Shown: positions 29,099 to 38,243 of the stretch, one piece after another
How positions within the stretch are numbered: the first letter of the stretch is position 1
Layout of the letters: each line of letters starts with the position of its first letter
Origin: Lewinellaceae bacterium
Lineage (GTDB): Bacteria > Bacteroidota > Bacteroidia > Chitinophagales > Saprospiraceae
DNA: 64,000 bases
Assembly: GCA_020636195.1 (NCBI GenBank)
Contig: JACJYH010000001.1
Coordinates: 186,001-250,000 of the forward strand
Direction: 5' to 3'
The notes under the pieces: generated by a model
The model's database searches: none
The model's input: the letters and a program-made list of their open reading frames with translations, nothing else
What the model was told of the DNA's origin: nothing
Position numbers and translations under genes: made by a program

Positions 29099-30100
29099 GT
29101 GCCAAAGAATAGCAGGATATTGATCACCGGAGCAAGTGGTTTTCTTGGTACTTATATCATCAAAGCATTACAACTACAAGGTTATAGCCACATTACAGGC
29201 TTAACGCGAAATCTTGCAGTACTCAATAAAAATAATTATCCGGAAATCACCTGGGTTGAAGGAAATATTTTGGATATGCCGCTGATGCTGGAATTAGTGG
29301 AGAAAGCAGATATCATCATTAATAGTGCAGCTGAAGTCAGTTTTTCTATTAAACATAAAAAAAGACTGTTAAAAATTGCGGTAGATGGCACAGCAAACTT
29401 GGTCAATGCAGCACTTGATAAAGGTGTTCAAAAGTTCATTCACGTAAGTTCTGTCGCGGCTATAGGAAGGAGAAAACCTGATGAGACCATCACAGAAGAC
29501 ATGATATTTAGCCATTCAAAGTACGATACAACCTATGGGCTTTCTAAATTTCTTGCGGAGCAGGAAGTGTGGAGAGCACATGTAGAGGGACTTAATGTAA
29601 CTATTTTCAACCCTTCCATGATCATAGGAGCAGGCGATTGGGAAAAATCTACTGCACAACTGTGGAAAAAAATATATCATGGGTTAGCATGGTTCGGAAC
29701 TGGAACTACGGGCTGGGTGGCAGCAACTGATGTTTCTGATATCATAGTACAATCCATACAAATGGAAACAAATGGTGAAAGATACATTCTCAGTGCTGAA
29801 AACAAATCTTACAAAGAAGTTTTTGCAAGCATAGCAAAAACTTTAGATAAACGGCCTCCTACAAAACCACTCATCGGTTTCGCTGCCAAGGCTATGGCAT
29901 TTGTGGAATTCATTAGGTCTGCACTTACAAATTCCACTCCTATTATTACTAAAGAAACGATAGAAAGCACATCAGTAAATAGTAGGTATGACAATGAAAA
30001 ATCAAAACAAACTTTTGGCATTCAATACAAAGACATATATCAGACTATAAAAGAAACATCTACACAATTTCTTGATCACGTCCATCGAGAAATGATGTGA
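29099..30100 (+). CDS. NAD-dependent epimerase/dehydratase (extended SDR)
   Basis: 333 residues from a GTG start at 29099. The nucleotide-binding motif GASGFLGTY is at ~11-19, VDGTANLVNAA and HVSSVAAIG follow, and the catalytic Y-x3-K is in YGLSKFLAEQEV. It resembles dihydroflavonol-4-reductase-like SDRs of unknown substrate common in Bacteroidota. No sugar-nucleotide pathway genes are adjacent, so a nucleotide-sugar role is not supported. Confidence 0.88.
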   Translation: MPKNSRILITGASGFLGTYIIKALQLQGYSHITGLTRNLAVLNKNNYPEITWVEGNILDMPLMLELVEKADIIINSAAEVSFSIKHKKRLLKIAVDGTANLVNAALDKGVQKFIHVSSVAAIGRRKPDETITEDMIFSHSKYDTTYGLSKFLAEQEVWRAHVEGLNVTIFNPSMIIGAGDWEKSTAQLWKKIYHGLAWFGTGTTGWVAATDVSDIIVQSIQMETNGERYILSAENKSYKEVFASIAKTLDKRPPTKPLIGFAAKAMAFVEFIRSALTNSTPIITKETIESTSVNSRYDNEKSKQTFGIQYKDIYQTIKETSTQFLDHVHREMM

Positions 30101-30164
30101 AGGTAAATTGGTGCATTCACAGAAAAACAATAGATTTTGTCTTACTTATTTCCATTGAAAACTA

Positions 30165-30172
30165 TAACTTTG
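30165..30172 (+). promoter_or_regulatory. Bacteroidota -7 box (TAACTTTG) upstream of nadK
   Basis: TAACTTTG matches TAnnTTTG and lies 88 bases before the nadK ATG, implying an ~80-base leader. The -33 element is poor. Confidence 0.35.
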
Positions 30173-30260
30173 TCATCCTCTTATTCACATTGATGTAAAT
30201 TGATGTGATAGGATCGGAGCAAATTTTGTCGAAAACGAATCTTTTTTGAAATATGCACAT

Positions 30261-31142
30261 ATGAATGTATTGATTTATGGTCAAGGTATCAATAGCCCTG
30301 AGGAATATATCTATGTAGATCAAGTCTTCAAAGCACTTAAAGGAGATCAGGTGGAGATTATTGTATTTAAACCATACATTGAATCACTCCGTATGTATGA
30401 TGAAAACCTTGAGTATAAAACGGTGAGTGACTTTGCTGATGTAAAGAAAAGCAACATTGATCTCATGATTACTTTAGGCGGAGATGGAACCATCCTGAAA
30501 GCAGTCACGCTAATACATGATTTGAATATCCCCATATTAGGGATAAACTTAGGAAGATTGGGGTTTTTAGCCAGCGTAGAAAAAAAGATCATTTCTACTG
30601 CTATCAAGCAAGTAATGAAAAAAGATTACACCATCTTGAGAAGGTCTATGCTTCAAATAGAAAGCAATATTCCTATTTTTCAGGAGTTTCCATATGGTTT
30701 AAATGACTTTACGATCAATAGGAGAGACACTTCTTCCATGATCACTGTGCATGTGTTTGTGGATGATGAGCTCTTGAATAGTTACTGGGCAGATGGTTTA
30801 ATTGTAAGTACACCCACAGGTTCTACAGGTTACGCTCTGAGTTGTGGCGGACCCATTGTTTTGCCTGACTCCAAAACATTTATCATTACTCCAGTTGCTC
30901 CCCATAATCTGAATGTGAGACCCATCGTGTTACCCGATTACCATGCTATAAAAATACAAGTAGAGGGAAGGTCAGAAAGTTTTATGTGCACATTGGACTC
31001 AAGATATGAAACCATCTCAGCACAACATCAGATCATTCTTAGAAAGGGAAGTTTTGATGTTTCTTTCATCCAATTAAAAGGGCAAACATTCATGAAAACG
31101 CTTGGCAATAAGCTCCATTGGGGCAAAGATAAAAGGAATTGA
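30261..31142 (+). CDS. nadK: NAD kinase
   Basis: 293 residues from the ATG at 30261; an upstream TTG (30246) is less likely. The diphosphate-binding GGDGT motif is at 73-77 (TLGGDGTILKA), with NLGRLGFLA, the NDFTINR loop and TPTGSTGYALSCGGP. It phosphorylates NAD to NADP in the cytoplasm. The stop is five bases before the next gene, so the unit nadK, cyclase, TPR-like protein and hutI is tightly packed. Confidence 0.96.
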   Translation: MNVLIYGQGINSPEEYIYVDQVFKALKGDQVEIIVFKPYIESLRMYDENLEYKTVSDFADVKKSNIDLMITLGGDGTILKAVTLIHDLNIPILGINLGRLGFLASVEKKIISTAIKQVMKKDYTILRRSMLQIESNIPIFQEFPYGLNDFTINRRDTSSMITVHVFVDDELLNSYWADGLIVSTPTGSTGYALSCGGPIVLPDSKTFIITPVAPHNLNVRPIVLPDYHAIKIQVEGRSESFMCTLDSRYETISAQHQIILRKGSFDVSFIQLKGQTFMKTLGNKLHWGKDKRN

Positions 31143-31147
31143 CAGCC

Positions 31148-31900
31148 ATGATTATATCAACAACGTACAAAAACCGATCCCTTTCATTTGATTTAAGTGT
31201 AGGAATAGACATTTCTATACCTTTGGTTTCCGGAGCAAAATCCCCAAAGTGTTTTTGGGCTCCGGACGTGTCAATACAACCTGTTACAGCAGAAAGTTTT
31301 ATAGGAGATATTGACCAAGGTGGAGTTGTTAATTTCAAGAATATTATGCTCAATCCGCATGGCAACGGCACACATACGGAATGCGTAGGACATATCACTG
31401 CAGGAGATTTTACCATACATAGGACATTAAAAAAATTTCATGCTATCGCTCGTTTGACGACAGTGTCGCCTACTATCCATAATGGTGACTCAGTGATCAC
31501 GGAACAATCATTTGAGCCGGGTTTTTTTGATGAAAATCAAGAAGAAATACTGATAGTGAGAACGAGTCCCAATTCAGAAAACAAACTTTCGACAGATTAT
31601 TCCGGCACCAATCCTACCTATTTTGACCATACAGTCATTGAAAAAATATGTAATTCCGGTGTACAACACCTTATCACCGATCTTCCCTCAGTAGATAAAG
31701 AGATTGATGGTGGATTGCTATTGGCACATAAAGCATTTTGGTACCATGAAGGAATCCTTTGTCCTGAAAAAACCATCACAGAGTTGGTATATGTTCCGGA
31801 TAGTGTAGTAGATGGCATCTACTTGGCCAATATGCAAATAATAAGCCTAGAAAGCGATGCGTCACCGTCTAAAATTGTGTTATACAAACCTTTGGACTGA
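31148..31900 (+). CDS. Cyclase-family (kynurenine formamidase-like) metal hydrolase
   Basis: 250 residues from the ATG at 31148; a TTG at 31139 is the alternative. The family metal motif appears as HGNGTHTECVGHI, in place of the usual HxGTHxDxPxH. LSVGIDISIPL at the start and DHTVIEKI, ITDLPSVDKE later also fit. Members include kynurenine formamidase and isatin hydrolase. The neighbouring hutI suggests amino-acid catabolism, but the substrate cannot be read from sequence. Confidence 0.82.
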   Translation: MIISTTYKNRSLSFDLSVGIDISIPLVSGAKSPKCFWAPDVSIQPVTAESFIGDIDQGGVVNFKNIMLNPHGNGTHTECVGHITAGDFTIHRTLKKFHAIARLTTVSPTIHNGDSVITEQSFEPGFFDENQEEILIVRTSPNSENKLSTDYSGTNPTYFDHTVIEKICNSGVQHLITDLPSVDKEIDGGLLLAHKAFWYHEGILCPEKTITELVYVPDSVVDGIYLANMQIISLESDASPSKIVLYKPLD

Positions 31901-31901
31901 A

Positions 31902-32528
31902 ATGCATAGAAATAGCAAATATATCCAGTATTTTTCCCTTGGAGAAGGTGCCTATTTGGAAAAAATTCAATATTACGAATCCATATATCCTGAGCTTAAA
32001 TTCCTTTATACAGAAGAAAGAATAGAAATGGACATAGACTATATCTTTTGTCTTTCAGAGATTGGTCTTTATCACAAGTTGTTACAAAAAGTTGACCCTA
32101 TCATTGAATTGGTTATAATTGAAAATATCTATGACGTCAATGGAGAAGACATTTACACCCAATTACTATTTAAGAAGGCAATTTGCCTATACCATGTTGG
32201 TCAATATACGTCCGCAATTCACATCCTTCAACAGTTAAAGGCAATAGACCATAAAAACAAGTTGTATCAGGAAGTTATCCTGCTGAGTTTTAAAAAATTG
32301 CATTCCAAAAAAATTCTTTTACTTCATATCATAGTTTACGCATCTTTGGCCACAGTATTTTGCATCGCAGTGATGCAGTTATTTTACAGAGACACCATTT
32401 TTAGTCAACATCAAAACTTGCTATTTCAATTGAGATGGACATTATTAATATTCTCTATCACTTTGATGGTGGGAATTGAAGTCTATCTTCGCATATTTAG
32501 TAAATATAAAACAATAAAGAAAATATGA
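31902..32528 (+). CDS. Unknown protein with helical-repeat N-terminus and two C-terminal membrane segments
   Basis: 208 residues from the ATG at 31902, one base after the previous stop. The first ~145 residues are helical and TPR-like (LFKKAICLYHVGQYTSAIHILQQLKAID). Two membrane segments at about 153-172 and 185-203 follow, then a basic tail. Its stop overlaps the hutI start (ATGA), so it is translationally coupled. I do not recognise the family. Confidence 0.7.
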   Translation: MHRNSKYIQYFSLGEGAYLEKIQYYESIYPELKFLYTEERIEMDIDYIFCLSEIGLYHKLLQKVDPIIELVIIENIYDVNGEDIYTQLLFKKAICLYHVGQYTSAIHILQQLKAIDHKNKLYQEVILLSFKKLHSKKILLLHIIVYASLATVFCIAVMQLFYRDTIFSQHQNLLFQLRWTLLIFSITLMVGIEVYLRIFSKYKTIKKI

Positions 32529-33751
32529 CAACGCTATTCACCAATATTCAAACTTTAGTAGGTATCACATCAACATCAAAGCTATTGAAAGGTGAAGAAA
32601 TGTCAAAAGTACAATCAATAGATTCCGCATTTTTACTTATAGACAATGGTAAAATCATCGATTTTGGACCACAAACAGATGCCCCATTAAGAGCAGATAA
32701 ATCAATTGACGCAGGTGGTGGTTTAGTATTGCCTACTTGGTGTGACAGCCACACACATATTGTCTTCGGTGGGTCACGAGAACAAGAATACTTGATGAGA
32801 CTTCAAGGAAAAAGTTACCAAGAAATCGCATCAGCAGGTGGCGGCATTCTCAATTCAGCAAAAAAGCTCAGAGATACAGATGAAGAAACTCTTTTCCAAT
32901 CAGCACTAGAAAGACTCAATGAAGTCATTTCTTATGGAACCGGAGCCATTGAGATCAAAAGTGGTTATGGTTTGTCGAGGGAAAGCGAACTTAAGATGCT
33001 CCGCGTCATCAGCAGATTAAAAGATGTGTCATCAGCAGAAATAAAATCGAGTTTTCTAGGTGCTCATGCTATTCCAACAGACTATGCAGATAGAAGGCAG
33101 GACTACATACAGATGGTGATAGGAATGTTGCCGGAAATTGTCGACGACGGATTGGCTGACTATATGGATGTCTTTTGTGATCAAGGATTTTTTACCGTAG
33201 ATGAGACGGATCAACTCCTCCAAGCTGCAGCAAAATACGGATTGAAACCCAAAATTCATGCGAATGAATTGGCGGTTTCAGGTGGCGTTCAGGTGGGTAT
33301 AAAGAACCATGCCGTTTCAGTAGATCACTTAGAAGCCATCACCCAAGAAGAAATTGATGCATTGCTTGCATCTAATACTATTCCTACTGTGCTCCCTTTT
33401 GTGTCATTTTTCTTAAATATCCATTATGCTCCGGCAAGGAAAATGATCGACCAAGGATTAGGAATTGCTATCGCGTCTGACTTCAATCCGGGAAGCAGTC
33501 CATGTGGAAATATACCGTTATTGATGGCATTTGCATGCAATGGAATGCGCCTCCTACCTGAAGAAGCATTCAATGCTGTGACGATAAACGGCGCTTGTGC
33601 CATAGAATCTCAGCACCATCTAGGCAGCATAGAACGTGGGAAAAAAGCCAATTTTATAATAACCCATCCCATACCCAACTTGGAGTTTATGGTGTATAGA
33701 TTCGGGGCGAATCATATCAAAGATGTCTTTCTCAATGGAAAGCTACAGTAG
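32525..33751 (+). CDS. hutI: Imidazolonepropionase HutI
   Basis: 408 residues. The amidohydrolase metal ligands are His76 and His78 (CDSHTHIVF), followed by FGGSREQEY, SAGGGILNS, EIKSGYGL and KIHANELA, which are specific to imidazolonepropionase. It hydrolyses imidazolone-5-propionate to N-formimino-glutamate in histidine degradation. hutH, hutU and hutG are not in the window. It ends 6 bases from the convergent glucosaminidase gene. Confidence 0.96.
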   Translation: MTTLFTNIQTLVGITSTSKLLKGEEMSKVQSIDSAFLLIDNGKIIDFGPQTDAPLRADKSIDAGGGLVLPTWCDSHTHIVFGGSREQEYLMRLQGKSYQEIASAGGGILNSAKKLRDTDEETLFQSALERLNEVISYGTGAIEIKSGYGLSRESELKMLRVISRLKDVSSAEIKSSFLGAHAIPTDYADRRQDYIQMVIGMLPEIVDDGLADYMDVFCDQGFFTVDETDQLLQAAAKYGLKPKIHANELAVSGGVQVGIKNHAVSVDHLEAITQEEIDALLASNTIPTVLPFVSFFLNIHYAPARKMIDQGLGIAIASDFNPGSSPCGNIPLLMAFACNGMRLLPEEAFNAVTINGACAIESQHHLGSIERGKKANFIITHPIPNLEFMVYRFGANHIKDVFLNGKLQ

Positions 33752-33757
33752 AAATAA

Positions 33758-34312
33758 TTATTTCCTAATAATTCTCCGAAACGGATCTTCAGCCTGATCA
33801 AATCTGTAAAGCTGGTATTTTTCGATTTTATCGATGAGCTTAGATGCATATTCAGGATCACTCGCATAACCACAGTTTTTCAAGCCATACGCCCACTGGG
33901 TGTAATCAGTGCGATCCAATGAAAACAATGGTTTGTACCTTTCAGTCTGCATCAAAAAGTTCGAACGGTCTATATAAGAATCTATATCTGAGTCATAAGC
34001 TCTGAAACACGACTCTACTAACTGTCCCTTTCTATCCTTGTCATCGTCTTTATAGTAATAAGTCTTTCCGGTCCAGTAGGACTTGCATTTGATACCGAAG
34101 TGATTATTGGCTTGAATGGCGAGTTCTGATGTACCATAATATGATTCTTGCAGTCCTTGCGCTAAGGTAATACTGGCCGGAATTCCGGTACGGTACATTT
34201 CTACTATCGCTAAATCCTTATACTGACCTATATAATCATAAGCCGCTGATTCAGGATTGAATTCAAATGAAAAAAATAAAGGGCAAAGTAAGACGAGTAT
34301 GAGTCTGTACAT
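33758..34312 (-). CDS. Secreted glucosaminidase-domain protein (GH73/FlgJ-like)
   Basis: 184 residues from the ATG at 34312, which gives a signal peptide (MYRLILVLLCPLFFSF); the frame is open to 34354 but those residues precede the signal. Almost the whole mature protein is a glucosaminidase domain with IPASITLAQGLQESYYG (catalytic Glu in QES), NNHFGIKC and FRAYDS. It cuts the glycan backbone of peptidoglycan. There is no LysM or SH3 anchor. Confidence 0.88.
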   Translation of the reverse strand: MYRLILVLLCPLFFSFEFNPESAAYDYIGQYKDLAIVEMYRTGIPASITLAQGLQESYYGTSELAIQANNHFGIKCKSYWTGKTYYYKDDDKDRKGQLVESCFRAYDSDIDSYIDRSNFLMQTERYKPLFSLDRTDYTQWAYGLKNCGYASDPEYASKLIDKIEKYQLYRFDQAEDPFRRIIRK

Positions 34313-34457
34313 TATAAATACAAATTGGATTACTGTTTTGGAGTCAAATGTCATGCCAAAAGTAGTTATTTTTCACCCTTAATTACAGGAATTAAATAAA
34401 ATTTTTGTCAAAATTTGTCATTGGATAAGTTTTTATAGTATCATTCCTTGAAGTGTA

Positions 34458-34619
34458 AGAGTATGTTTAAATTTTGTTTTTGGATAATAAAATGGAATTA
34501 TTTTGAGCGAAAAAAGGCAAATTTTGCAGTCGAATGTGGGCAATTCGACGAAAAATTTAACGAATTTGTAGCCAAAATAAAACCTTCTCTTGCTAAAGGA
34601 TAAATTTTAAACATACTCT
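34458..34619. mobile_element. 162-bp MITE-like element
   Basis: 18-bp imperfect terminal inverted repeats (AGAGTATGTTTAAATTTT at 34458-34475; AAATTTTAAACATACTCT at 34602-34619) enclose non-coding sequence with an internal hairpin (GTCGAAT at 34529-34535 pairing with ATTCGAC at 34543-34549). Related copies are at 24541-24592 and 15398-15427. There is no transposase gene inside; a clear target duplication is not visible. Confidence 0.65.
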
Positions 34620-34635
34620 AAATATAAGGTATCGT

Positions 34636-34670
34636 TTTCCTCACCCACCATCTGGTGGTAAGTGCAGCTG
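34636..34670. repeat. 35-bp palindrome-bearing repeat, copy 1
   Basis: 30 of 35 bases match the copy at 42259-42293. The core contains CCACCA-TC-TGGTGG, a 6-bp stem with a 2-base loop. Confidence 0.55.
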
Positions 34671-34832
34671 GAATTTATAAAAGCTAAAACCGGTTTGAAT
34701 GCTTCCTAAGAAATCATAGTATTTGGATTTCGACCCTTGGTTTGAATCTAAAGAAGTACAATTAACAAGTTGTTTAATTTTATGCCAAAAATATTCCGGC
34801 TTCCGTATTGGACTTTTGAATTCTAAAAAATT
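34641..34832 (-). pseudogene. C-terminal gene relic with a dinB-like LPPDGG tail
   Basis: A frame of 63 sense codons ends at TGA (34643-34641) and is bounded upstream by a TAA at 34835-34833; it has no start codon. The translation (…SPIRKPEYFWHKIKQLV…QLHLPPDGG) looks protein-like. Its last nine residues match the tail of DinB (QPHLPPDGG), and the DNA is 30/35 identical between 34636-34670 and 42259-42293, with three of the differences silent. Interpretation: remnant of a gene, or a dispersed palindromic repeat that happens to be read. No family was identified. Confidence 0.4.
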
Positions 34833-34885
34833 TTAAGCTAGTATAAAAAGCTAATAAATTTGATGAATAGACGAAAATAACGATT

Positions 34886-34922
34886 AAAAAGCTCCTACAC
34901 TTCATTGAAATGTAGGAGCTTT
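34886..34922 (-). terminator. Intrinsic terminator of the T9SS cargo gene
   Basis: AAAGCTCCTACA (34888-34899) pairs with TGTAGGAGCTTT (34911-34922), a 12-bp stem whose loop can extend by TTC/GAA. On the minus strand it is followed by TTTTTAATCG, and it lies 23 bases after the stop at 34946. Confidence 0.88.
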
Positions 34923-34945
34923 ATACATTCAATTTTTTCAATAGG

Positions 34946-37900
34946 TTAATCCACTTTTATCATCTTATGGATTGATGGATTTTTCCCTTCTTCTTGTATT
35001 TTCATAAAATAGAAACCCGCTTCTAATACATTTAAATCTATGGATTCTGCTATTGGTACCTTGCCTTGTGTTCTTATACTTCCTGTTGCATCCATCACAC
35101 TATATTGTACATTGTTTTCAATGCCCTGTATTTTAACTTTACCAGTAAACGGATTTGGAAATATTCGAATATTGTTATTTACATAATCTTCGATATCATT
35201 TAATATCTTTGATTCCCAGTGTAAACTTATCAATGATGGATCTCTGTCTCCTGCTTGTTTAATACTATTATAGGCTTCACTATTCAGACTCAACACATCA
35301 CTAAGTACAGAATTTTTTGTTGCGGTGTAATGAATCCTGACCATTTCCTGATTGTTTAAAATGTTTATACCCAAAGGATTTTTTTGTAAGTCAATATACC
35401 ATTGAATAATAAGCTTATCATTGGACATCTTTACATGTTGGGTAGGATCAAATCCCGGTAAGTTGTTACCTTCCACACCAATGATATTGATACCCTTATC
35501 TTTGATGTCAAATTCAAGCTGAGCTGCTACGAGACTTTGTGATCTGTCAGATTTCAAAATTAATTCATATGTTTCCCCTTTGTTGAGCACATCATCAGTA
35601 CCCTTTAGAGCGGCATATGTAATAGGCCTTGAAGTGCCTGGATCTCTATAACTACCATCAATGTCTCCCATTTTAATACCCAAAAACTGATTAGAAGAAA
35701 GTAAATCATTTGTGTTAATACTTTCCTTAAATGGTGTAATCACACCATTGACCACGGTATGGTTTTTATCTAAAAACTTCCAAACTGGTACTAGGGACCA
35801 ATCATTTGCTGTACCGTCCACAATCCTTTGCATCATCACAAGATCAAGGGTTGAAATATAACCTGAATTAGTAACATCAGCAGCTATTTTTTGATATGAG
35901 TTTAGTTCTCTAAGACCTAAAATATGCTCATACACCATTACCAAATCCATGATATCTACTCCTTCTTTAGCCTTACTTACCTTGGAAGGTTTGATTTCAA
36001 AATTTGGAGCGAAAACTATATCTGCACATCCTGATTCAGTCGTAGTGCCGAGTTGCATATCTACATCCGAAATTGGAATGCCGGTAAAAGTTGCTGCGCA
36101 TACATTTTGATTTGCACTTTGACCTGTGATTGTGATTTTTTGTATAAAAGTAACCTCATCATTTGTAAAATTATCTTCTACTTTCCAAGTGCGTTTGACC
36201 GTGATACTATCAGGATCTGTCTGATTGAATTGATCAGTATATGAAACGATATAATTAAAATTGCAAGAGGCCATGATTCTTGGTTCTACATTATTGATAT
36301 GAATATTTGGATTATTCCTCAAAATATTAATAGCTATGCCTCCTCTGGAAACAGTGATGTCAGCAGGCCATTCCACTGCATCTTGGTCTGTATGTCCGGA
36401 TGCACAATCACCAAATGGCGTATCCCAAGGAAAGACATCACATATAACTGAATGTCCACTCAGCAAGTAAAATTCTTGCACGTAGGTATAAGTATTTCCT
36501 GTCATCCAATCAAGCACCGTCCAAGTTCTAATGACTTTTTTCTCTCCTGAATTAGCATTGCCAATAGGTTCATATTGGTCTGCAAAATCAGTGAAAATAG
36601 CACTACATGGATAATTAATAATTTGAGGATATACTTGCTCTTTAGGGATGCCGTGTAGAGCTACAAGGTCACCTGGAGAAAATCTTTCGAATAAATCATC
36701 ATCACAAACATAAGATTCAAAATCACATGGCCAATCAATATTGTCTGTTACAGTGTATCCCGAATTACAATCACCTGGTACTCCCTCAGAGCATCTTGTA
36801 TCGCACACGACAAATGGAATAGTACAATCCACTGGTTTTTTTACAATTAGACTTCCCCAACAACTGTTACCTATTGTGGTGTTTTTTACCTCAAAAGTTA
36901 AATTTTTTCCAATGTCGGATTGTGTAACGACAGGTAAAGGAAACTCAAAATTATTAAAAGACAAAGTCACATCAAAATTATCATCACAAGTATAGTTACC
37001 TTCCAAAAGCATCTCTGGAGTGATCCGTACCGAATCTAAACCTGTAATTTCAATTTCAACTTCATCATTACAAGATAATATTGATGAAGAATTGACGGTG
37101 TATCCTACGAAAGTCGAAGCGGATACTGTGCTTCCTCCTTTATCCTTTGCTATTAGGGTTACTTCGGTAGGATTTGCACTATTGCAATCAATAGTACTTG
37201 GCACAACTTGTAATGAAACAAACTCACAATTATCAAAATATGATGCAACCATGTCAGGTGTGAGCTGAGTTGGAGTTATCCCATTGAGATGTACTGTCGG
37301 ATTGTTTTTCATCAACACTATTGGTGCTAATTTGTCCTGAATCTTAATGTTGCTTGAACATTGACTTATGATATTATCTGAATTTGCCACCGATAGCTTG
37401 ACTGTTTGAGTAATATTGACGTCATCACAATTGAATTCAGTCTTTGAGCTCCACATAGATACAAAATTTGAAGAACCATCATCCAATGACTGAGGTGTGA
37501 TCACACAATGTCCAGTTTGCGTTAATGAAGCAATGACAAACTCATCACAGCTGGCAATAGCATGACTCGTCTGAAAGCTTGATACACTGAAAGATGTCCA
37601 ACATTTATTGCCATTTGACTTTTCTGTGATTTGAACTTCATAGGTTCTTGTATCAACATCATATTGCAATATGTTATTGGTAAGAATATTCCCTTGAGGA
37701 TCATTTATAATAAGATCATATAGCTCATTGTTTACATTGTCAAAGTCTAAAAAATCAGAAGGTTCCATCTCCATATTCTGTGAAGGCATAATTGAATAAT
37801 GCAAGTTGGGCTTGCACGATATCGGAAGTGTGCCTTCAATGCCAATAATCACCAGTTTATTTGAACAAGAATTTTGTGTGGGAAGATGTACAACCTTATA

Positions 37901-38173
37901 ATTTACTATTCGAGTATTGGATGTGGGTAAAAAATAATTTTGTAACACATTGCCACCTGCATCTGTGAATGTAACTGTGAAATCTTCAGGTTTGTAACTA
38001 ATCAAACTATCCTGAAAGTTTAATTTGACCAAATCTATCCCAGAAAAAGTAACTGGTTTATCATTTACAATAGCGCTTAAATAAAGGCACTCCAAACTTG
38101 TTTGGCTATTCATTTGTCCAAGACCTACACACCAAAGAGTGATAACTAAAAGGATTTGTTTAAAATATTTCAT
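34946..38173 (-). CDS. Large T9SS cargo protein with dockerin-like repeats and C-terminal sorting domain
   Basis: 1075 residues from the ATG at 38173, which gives a signal peptide (MKYFKQILLVITLWCVGL, cleaved near Q-M-N-S-Q); the frame is open further upstream but without homology. Beta-rich Cys-containing modules fill ~20-720. Residues ~740-795 (LDLVMVYEHILGL ... ADVTNSGYISTLDLVMMQRIVDG) form a dockerin-like EF-hand pair, then a cohesin-like beta segment follows. Residues ~1000-1075 (IRIFPNPFTGKVKI ... GFYFMKIQEEG) are a type A T9SS sorting domain. It is the last gene of the sigma-factor unit and has its own strong terminator. Confidence 0.88.
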   Translation of the reverse strand: MKYFKQILLVITLWCVGLGQMNSQTSLECLYLSAIVNDKPVTFSGIDLVKLNFQDSLISYKPEDFTVTFTDAGGNVLQNYFLPTSNTRIVNYKVVHLPTQNSCSNKLVIIGIEGTLPISCKPNLHYSIMPSQNMEMEPSDFLDFDNVNNELYDLIINDPQGNILTNNILQYDVDTRTYEVQITEKSNGNKCWTSFSVSSFQTSHAIASCDEFVIASLTQTGHCVITPQSLDDGSSNFVSMWSSKTEFNCDDVNITQTVKLSVANSDNIISQCSSNIKIQDKLAPIVLMKNNPTVHLNGITPTQLTPDMVASYFDNCEFVSLQVVPSTIDCNSANPTEVTLIAKDKGGSTVSASTFVGYTVNSSSILSCNDEVEIEITGLDSVRITPEMLLEGNYTCDDNFDVTLSFNNFEFPLPVVTQSDIGKNLTFEVKNTTIGNSCWGSLIVKKPVDCTIPFVVCDTRCSEGVPGDCNSGYTVTDNIDWPCDFESYVCDDDLFERFSPGDLVALHGIPKEQVYPQIINYPCSAIFTDFADQYEPIGNANSGEKKVIRTWTVLDWMTGNTYTYVQEFYLLSGHSVICDVFPWDTPFGDCASGHTDQDAVEWPADITVSRGGIAINILRNNPNIHINNVEPRIMASCNFNYIVSYTDQFNQTDPDSITVKRTWKVEDNFTNDEVTFIQKITITGQSANQNVCAATFTGIPISDVDMQLGTTTESGCADIVFAPNFEIKPSKVSKAKEGVDIMDLVMVYEHILGLRELNSYQKIAADVTNSGYISTLDLVMMQRIVDGTANDWSLVPVWKFLDKNHTVVNGVITPFKESINTNDLLSSNQFLGIKMGDIDGSYRDPGTSRPITYAALKGTDDVLNKGETYELILKSDRSQSLVAAQLEFDIKDKGINIIGVEGNNLPGFDPTQHVKMSNDKLIIQWYIDLQKNPLGINILNNQEMVRIHYTATKNSVLSDVLSLNSEAYNSIKQAGDRDPSLISLHWESKILNDIEDYVNNNIRIFPNPFTGKVKIQGIENNVQYSVMDATGSIRTQGKVPIAESIDLNVLEAGFYFMKIQEEGKNPSIHKMIKVD

Positions 38174-38243
38174 TGTGATAAATTTTTTTAAATAATTGAA
38201 TAAAGATTGTTCATATCTTTTGCGCAAAGTGATATACAAATGA

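Noticed and set aside
34458..34619. MITE-like element as a small RNA gene
   Set aside because: The terminal inverted repeats and the deleted copy fit a mobile element better; no promoter or T-run defines an RNA.
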